Shown here one piece after another: positions 57,636 to 64,000 of a stretch of 64,000 nucleotides of DNA. The DNA comes from Sesamum alatum. Its lineage: Eukaryota; Streptophyta; Magnoliopsida; Lamiales; Pedaliaceae. Where the stretch lies: positions 20,999,395 to 21,063,394 of the forward strand of contig JACGWO010000004.1 of NCBI GenBank assembly GCA_034509735.1, read 5' to 3'. The position numbers were made by a program, and so were the translations under genes. The stretch's first letter is position 1, and each line of letters begins with the position of its first letter. The notes under the pieces are model-generated. The model had not been told where the DNA came from. It searched no databases and worked only from the letters and a program-made list of their open reading frames with translations.

Positions 57636-59192
57636 TGAAAGTTTGGATCGGCCCAGGAGTCACGCGGCGGAACCGTGGAAGTGAGAAAAATAAATCGTAA
57701 AACAGAATTTAAAGCCATTAAATTCATATCAACGGGTGTTCCCTTGATTCATCCCACACGTTCGGTGTATCTCATGAATACTAAAAATAATGAAGAATTC
57801 ATGGAGGCCATAGAGTCCACATCCAACTCTACCACCAAGGGGTTGGACCGAGTTCAACCTCTACAATGAGGGATCTCGGCCCTTCATCTCTCTTTCTCCA
57901 AGATCAGATCTCATCCATCCATTTTGTTGGGCTTTTAGGGACCGGGTTAGTTTAGATCCAATTTAAATAAACCCAAAAAGGTCCAATGGACACTATATTT
58001 AATCCCATTTAATATGTCAAGCCCAATAATTATTTGATCCTTTCAATCCAATTAAAAGGGAAGCCCATCTCATTAAATTCATAAATCCAATTTATGAATT
58101 CAAGCCCCAATAATCCAATTAATCCATGAAATCTTAAATCTCCAAGAAGTTAATTTAATCCTTTAAATTAAACCTTCTCCCTGAATTAATTCCTTTTCAC
58201 ATCCGGGGAATCGTGTGTGACTCTTTAGGTTTGCCCTCAACTAGACTTGGATGTGTGTTCCTCAACACAATTATTTCCGATTATCCCATAACTAGAATCG
58301 CCTGTTACCGTGGGTGGCCGTCTAGCAATGGTCCATAGCACTAGAGACTAGGTGAATAAATGGAGTGAACATTTAGGCTCCGAGTTACATACAGGTACGG
58401 TCCTAATGCTGCCTGTCTCCCGGCCTTAGTCTAGGACATAAAATTGGGTGTCGGTTCCCATCCTTGACTAGGCAACTATGCTTCATACTCGAGATTGGTT
58501 TAACTCTTTTATCGCCATAGGAAATCCTTTCCCACTCTATCAACTGCTATGGCCATAGACTTTGAGTGTCCAAACCATCTGAGAGCGCATTGGAGAACGT
58601 GTCTTCATATTCTTAGAAAGGGGACAGTTTCTTTCTTGGAATCCACCATCCTCAATATACAACCTTCGTACACAAGCGACTGTTGTGATTCCTCAAATTT
58701 GAGAACTAATCCCGTACTATCGGAACCAGGAATACCAGTGATACCGACCAAGCCCATGTGGCTTTCATATGACGATTCCCGCGAGTCAGTTCAGTCAGTC
58801 GACCACCTTGCCAACCAACCCACTGAAATTGCACAAGCGACCTACGTCTCCTGCCAATGAAACATCTCCAATACTCAGTGCAAGTCTCTATAGGACACTC
58901 GATGCCCTTCTCGAGTTCTCGACTTGGAATATTTCAGACCAGCCCTCAGGAGTTGGTCTCATAGCTACTAAACTTATGCGCAGCCCTACTCCCAAGCTTA
59001 ATCATTCAGTTTGTGGGCGTCTGTTGTGACATCGAAATGTCGTTCAATGTAAGAAATAAGCACAGCAAACTAGATCTTGCCTACTATGAATCCTTACTCC
59101 ATTCATCAACGTAATATCACTTTTGGACAAAGATTGGTGCATGGTTCCCAAAACAGCCAACCTCATTGACTTTCTGGTCACATATTCCAACA
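57636..59192 (-). repeat. Solo LTR of the copia family, short form (1557 bp)
   Basis: On the minus strand it starts TGTTGGAATATGTGACCAG and ends CCAAACTTTCA, with the CCGCGTGACTCCTGGGCC terminal block. The flanks GAAAT (57631-57635) and GAAAG (59193-59197) differ by one base. It is shorter than the 2.2-kb LTRs because of deletions in the U3 and promoter part. Confidence 0.75.
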
Positions 59193-60360
59193 GAAAGAAC
59201 TACGATAAACGATCACGTGGATAAAATTCAAATGTGGATGAGATGTTGAGGCTATAGGTCCATCTAATCGATCCAATGAATGCAATATTAACGAATTAAT
59301 CTAACAAGCAAGTATTGTCACATACTAAGGTTTTTCCCAATTTAATTTAACATACTATTCTGAGTGATACAAAATCTATTACTATCATGGAATTAGTGGA
59401 TTCCTTTCTCTAAAACTCATGATAATAACGCATGTGGATCTGTGAAAAAACTATGAAACCAGATGGATCATGCCTATGTATGTCTACATATCATTCAATC
59501 CACATCATGAATTATTCTGTCCACTATGCCAAATTCCCTTCTAGTTCATCAACATAATTAACTCAATTTAAGAGGTGATCAGGCTCTGAAATAATAATAA
59601 CAAGCATAATAGTTCATGGACATGTGAAAATAACGACGTAGATTAATACGGAAAATACTCAAAACATTGTCTCAATTAGGTTTTCCGTAAACCCTAGCAA
59701 AAAGTAACTTAGCTCATACTAACTAGATCTAAAACAAAGAAGAAAGATTTAGCAAAACTCATGGAGTAAAAGATTGGGCTTAAATAGTTGTCACTCTGGT
59801 GTCGGAACAACTTTTGCACTTGCTCGTCATCTCCCCATCGGCCATAAACGTTGGTTTCCAGCAACTTGCAGCAGAAAATTAGATTTTCCCCTTTCTCTTT
59901 TCTCTTCTCCTTTTATATCAAGTCCTCAATATGGTAGGAAAATAAAGGAATCCTCTTACCAAAAAACTCTCTTTCTTCCTTCCCTAATCCTATCCTTAGA
60001 AAGGCTACTTACAAGGGAATAAAATATCTTTACATAGTGTTAAAAGTCAGTACTAGAGTCAGCAGTTTTTCGATTTCCACTTATCGCATGTCTGATAACC
60101 TGTTGGTTCACGAGTTACGTTCCCTTCACTTCTGTCCAATAGATTTCTGATATCTCGTGCATCACGGGCTAACCTGGACACACTTCTGCAGAATTTCTGG
60201 CCCTTTTGCCACATGGAAGCTATTTTCTTGCAACTCGTATTTTGTCCATGAAAGCTCCAACAATGCAATGAATAGACCCAAGAACATGCATCATATCATC
60301 GAAATAAGGGGATTTAAACAAAGAAATGCATCACATAATTTCCCCTAATCACGTATGATT
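59193..60360 (-). other. Possible gypsy LTR body, non-coding
   Basis: On the minus strand it has CAACTATTTAAGCCCAATC (TATA-like) at about 59775, then GCTAGGGTTTACGG and AT-rich DNA. On the plus strand it includes AATTAGGTTTTCC and CTCTTTTCTCTTCTCC. It could be the remaining LTR of the gypsy element whose primer site is at 55411, since only copia LTRs lie between. No second LTR copy was found to prove it. Confidence 0.35.
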
Positions 60361-60369
60361 CGGTAGAAT

Positions 60370-60632
60370 GGTCGTTCTTGTTCATGGCACTTCGGGCCTT
60401 TAGGTTCCCTGAGAGTTTTATTTGATGGGTCTCTGAGTATGTCTGGACCATATCCTACTTAGCATGGTGCAAGGGCATCCATAATAATTCTTCCAAGGAG
60501 GGAGAGGCCTTCGACAAGGGGATCCAATCTCCCCATATTTGTTTGTGTTGGTGATGGAGTGTTTTCACGCGCACCTTAAGCGAATGATTTGTTGTTTGAA
60601 TTACTTTAAATTCCATTGGCGGTGCAAGGGGT
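60370..60632 (+). pseudogene. LINE reverse transcriptase fragment, left part
   Basis: In broken frames it reads ALRAFRFPESFI, then the core RGLRQGDPISPYLFVLVMEC and FHAHLKRMICCLNYFKFHW. This is the RT block just before the catalytic [FY]ADD. It stops at RCKG where the solo LTR begins. It continues at 62564. Confidence 0.8.
60628..60632 (+). repeat. Target-site duplication AGGGG (left)
   Basis: Identical to 62559-62563. Confidence 0.85.
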
Positions 60633-62558
60633 GTTAGAATAGGTGACCGTGAAGCCAATTTGATTGGGCTAATGTAACCTATGTCACAATTTCAAATGTT
60701 TTAATAAATTGTAATGAATAAGAAAGTGATATTCATTTGGCTCAATACTTTGTTTGTGTTCACTTACTGTTTTACATTAATTGTTCACTGCACAAGCAAA
60801 GCCCACAAATCAAAAATACATTCCGAGAAACTGGAAGTGCGCATTGGATGGTGGTTCATGAAATCAGTTTCTCCGGATCGATCTGAAACACTCCAAGTCG
60901 AGGAATCTCGAGATAGGGTATCGAGAATCCGTGTGAGACTTGCACTAAGCAATTGCAGTCGCGTTTCATCGACAAGTGACGAGGCTCATTCATGCAATGT
61001 TAGTGGGTTAGCCAGCTAGGAGGTTGCTGACTGAGATGACTCGTGGGAACCGTCATATGGAAGACCTTGAGTAGGGTCAGTCAGTATGACTTGTATTCCC
61101 GGTTCCAACAGTACAAATTGATCCTTGGACTTGAGGGATAACTGAGATCACCTACACACCGTGACTGTATCTTAGGTATGGCAAAAGGCTGCCAAGTCGA
61201 GTAACTCAGTTGTCATAAGCCCTATCTAGTGCAGTCAAGATGTGTAGCGTGACAGTAGGTCCTAAGAGAGAATCCATCTCCTGTCAGAAGGTTGACGGTA
61301 ATATCTCACTTTACTCTAAGACTTGTCCCTGATAAATCTGTTGCAACAATAACTGAACAATGGGTAGGATCCCTGTGACGTTTAGTATGGACGAGGCAAG
61401 GCTTAAGTCAAGAATGGGTACCTACAGTTCCATGCCCTAGACTCTAAGCAGTGAGATTGTAGATGGAAGGATAAACGTACTAAAGAGCCTAAATGTTCAC
61501 ACCATAAACATTCACCTAGTCTCTAGTGCCATGGACCGTTGCTAGACGGCCACCCATGGTGACGGACGAATTCCTGTCATGAGATGATTGGGAATTCGGG
61601 CAAGTCTAGCTGAGGGTGAATCTAAAGAGACACAATCCGCACACAACAAAGATATTTAATTTGGAATTAATTTAGAGAGGTTGAACGATTTAAATTAGAA
61701 TTTAATCGGTTCCCTTTTCTTTCTTGAGATGTTGATTCCTTTAATTAGATTAACAGGAATTAAACAATAAATAAATTAGATTTATTGGAATAAATTAAGT
61801 GAAATAAAAATAAATATTATTATTTATTTATTTTAATAGGATTTAAATATTCCATAATTAAATCCATCATAGTGATGGATGGATGAGATAAAGAGAAAAG
61901 ATCAAGGGCCTAGATTAGTTTGACTAATCCAAGCCTAGTTTGACTAGGACGTTGACTAGCTCAAAATCCTAGTCAAACCAAACTTCTAAAGTTGGAGTTT
62001 GAAGAGGAATAGGATTCCCCTTCTATAAATACTCCTAGGTAGAGACTTTAGAAAGATGATGATGATCAACAAGTGAAACACACACACGCACACACACACT
62101 ACCACATAGCTACTCTCCCTCTCTCTTGTCCCCATCCCCTCTCTCAAGGAAAGGTTTTGGTTCATTGTTTCATACAAGTGAACCCTAAGGAGGACTAATT
62201 ACGTTAACTAATAACATTTGATTTTTCGCTAGCACAAGGATCAAAATACATGGGCAGATTGCGTGTACGATTTAGAGGGTCTCTTGTTCGTGATCTTGGT
62301 GCAAAACGGGGAACAATGTGAGTAGCGGTTTAAAGACAAAACTACAACCGGGTAGGTCCCTTTATTTGTGTCTTCGATTTTCTTACCCTATGGCCTCCAT
62401 GATTTGCATGTTTTATTTAGTTATGAGATACACCGAATGACCAGGAGGTTCAAGGGAACACCCCTTGAACGTGTTATTTACAATTATGTTTTAAATTCAT
62501 GTATTAGTTTATATCGCGCTCCTCGCGGGATGATCCACACGCCTTCCCTAGGCTTTCA
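60633..62558 (+). repeat. Solo LTR of the copia family, type D (1926 bp)
   Basis: It starts TGTTAGAATAGGTGACCGTG and ends CTAGGCTTTCA, with AGGGG on both sides and no internal region. It is closest to the minus-strand solo LTR at 51187-53155 (shared GAAGCCAATTTGATTGGGC, CAATTGCAGTCGCG, CCTCTAAATC-type blocks). An (AC)n run lies at 62080-62099. Confidence 0.9.
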
Positions 62559-62563
62559 AGGGG
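62559..62563 (+). repeat. Target-site duplication AGGGG (right)
   Basis: Matches 60628-60632. Confidence 0.85.
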
Positions 62564-63085
62564 ATGGGGTTGTTCATGCTATTGTTCAGCCATGCCAAGC
62601 TGGCTTCTTTGGCCCTACTATGATGGGACTAGATAAGCTAGGAGACCTCGCAGGCCTACAGTTAAATGCGGGAAAGAGCCAATTGATTCTCTCAAAGTAC
62701 GAGGTAGAATAGTGTGGTTCTCTAAGGTGCGACGAGTTATCAGTTGGGGGAGCTTCCAATTTGCTCTCTCGGAATACCCCTAACAGGGTCCTGGCTTACA
62801 AAAGGGCACTACCAATCAGTGTTGAACAATCTGGATTGGAGGATCCATGCTTGGAGTATGCACTCGCTTTCTTTTATCAGTAGTGCGCTTCATTTTTTTC
62901 CCAAGGGCGTGATGAAAGAGATCAAGCAGCGGCTTAGACGTTATATCTAGCGGGGGAATTCGCAGCAACGGGAGGCAAAAGTGGTGTGGGATGTTGTGTG
63001 TCGAAGTGTGGAAATAGGGGTCTAAGCGTACAGGGGGTTTGGCCCCAAAGTCAAGTGTTGGTGTGTAAGCACCTATCGGCATGCC
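62564..63085 (+). pseudogene. LINE reverse transcriptase fragment, right part
   Basis: It continues the RT: LAGLQLNAGKSQLILSK (thumb), LPICSLGIPLTGSWLTKGHY, DWRIHAWSMHSLSFIS and LHFFPKGVMKEIKQRLRRY, in shifting frames. The last block, NSQQREAKVVWDVVCRSVEIG, is the region before zf-RVT. The ADD motif itself is not readable at the junction, so decay there is strong. Confidence 0.8.
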
Positions 63086-63302
63086 TTCTCTTTTTGTTTT
63101 GTTATGTTAGGGAATGAAGTACCACCACTTGTCATTGGGGCATTGCTTATTAAGAGGTTCACGAGTGGCCCTAGCACCACAGCCTTCCGGAAACATGCCA
63201 GCTCACAGAGGTTATTCAAGAGGGACACTGGAGCTGGCCAGCGACGGACAGACCAGAGCTGCAGCAGAGCTTCATGCTCTCAATGATAGGGATCGGGTAC
63301 TA
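63086..63302. other. Unassigned spacer
   Basis: It has a 60-67 codon open frame without recognisable domain, and may be further LINE decay. Confidence 0.4.
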
Positions 63303-63824
63303 TTTTGGAATAGGTGACCAGAAAACCAATTGGATTGGCGGTTTTGGGAACAATTCAACAATCTTTGTAAAAAGTAACTTTATATTAATGAACATGGTAA
63401 GTGTTCGTCATTAGCACATGTGTTTGTTGTGCTTACCCATTACGTTAAATGATGCTTTAATGGCACAATAGATGCCCACAGATCAGTTGGAAACCCATGC
63501 AGTGAGGTCGTGCATTGGATGGCGGCTATGAAACCAACTTATAAGGGTTGGATCTAAAACGTCTCAAGTCGAGGACCTCGAGACTGGGCATCGAGAGTCC
63601 AACAGAGACTTGCACTAAGAGTCGTATTCATTGAATGAGTGTCGTGTTTCATCGACGACAGACGTGGGATGTCTATACAATCTTAGTGGGTTGGTAGACT
63701 GGGATGAAACCGCCAATCTCACTCGCAGGGATCATCATATGAAAGTCTCGGAGGCTTGGTTGGTATGATTGGAGTTCCCTGACTTCGGTAGTACAAGAGT
63801 AGTTCTCGGACTTGAGGAACCACG
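63303..63824 (+). repeat. Copia family LTR, first 522 bp
   Basis: The head TTTTGGAATAGGTGACCAGA has the initial TG changed to TT. It continues collinearly to GAGGAACCACG, where another LTR head begins. Confidence 0.8.
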
Positions 63825-64000
63825 TGTTAGAATCGGTGACCAGAAAGTCAATGTGGTTGGCTATTCTAAGAACCATTCATCAATCTTTGAACACAAGTAA
63901 TATTATGTTGATGAATGTAGTAAGGATTCATCATTGGCAAACGATGAGTTTGTTTTCCTTACTGCTAGCATTGAACATAGTTTCGATGTCACAACAAACG
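63825..64000 (+). repeat. Copia family LTR head, runs off the window
   Basis: It starts TGTTAGAATCGGTGACCAG directly inside the previous LTR, so it is a nested insertion. Its end and duplication lie beyond the window. Confidence 0.8.

Noticed and set aside
63104..63317. Small frame rich in Ala/Arg before the last LTRs
   Set aside because: Its two overlapping readings have no domain, and it runs into the LTR head, so it is not a gene.
1..64000. Host genes, tRNAs, rRNAs or a novel multi-gene system
   Set aside because: Every longer conserved reading belongs to a transposable element. No intron-exon gene model or conserved cellular domain was found by reading both strands.

Overview
The window looks like a block of plant intergenic heterochromatin built almost wholly from transposable elements nested in one another. 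I found no intact host gene, tRNA, rRNA or CRISPR array. The mix points to an angiosperm nuclear genome: Ty1/copia elements with an initiator-tRNA-Met primer site, Ty3/gypsy elements of the Athila/Tat type, a CACTA transposon with a transposase-associated domain, L1-type LINEs that end in an RNase H domain, and a small MITE. Non-coding parts are AT-rich. I cannot name the species. Every coding region is interrupted by stops or frameshifts, so nearly all 'genes' here are pseudogenes.

Layout. (1) 1-2515: 3' half of a degenerate copia element with a 715-bp LTR. (2) 2668-5263: LTR and leader of a second copia type, whose leader carries a 385-bp MITE. A CACTA element (5264 to about 6974) was inserted into this leader. 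(3) 7013-16534: the best preserved element, a 9.5-kb copia with two LTRs of about 2.2 kb, a primer site, gag-PR-IN-RT-RH remnants and a perfect 5-bp duplication (GTGAG). It sits inside an older LTR of its own family, whose halves lie at about 6975-7012 and 16540-18080. (4) 18081-22303: more LTR and leader fragments of the family, including a second copy of the MITE-bearing leader. (5) 22304-31290: a gypsy-type LTR split by a minus-strand copia deletion derivative (22895-26005), then degenerate minus-strand gypsy gag and RT pieces with a 610-bp direct repeat. (6) 31733-38930: a promoter-like segment with a 45-bp tandem repeat, and a minus-strand LINE (32594-38530).

(7) 38931-60360: another gypsy-type LTR copy and a LINE fragment, then a minus-strand Athila-like gypsy element (about 41031-55590, possibly to 60360). 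It is cut by a complete-length L1 LINE (44111-49562, 11-bp duplication) and by solo copia LTRs at 41252-43493 (CCTTT) and 51187-53155; two more copia LTRs lie in its presumed LTR. (8) 60370-63085: a plus-strand LINE RT split by a solo LTR (60633-62558, duplication AGGGG). (9) 63303-64000: one family LTR inserted into another.

One copia family dominates. I count thirteen LTR heads of the form TGTTRGAATAGGTGACC, six plus and seven minus, most of them solo LTRs or fragments. The window therefore records repeated insertion followed by LTR-LTR recombination and internal deletion. In two places, mentally removing the solo LTR and one copy of its duplication rejoins the reading frame of the host element, which gives strong internal support for those boundaries.
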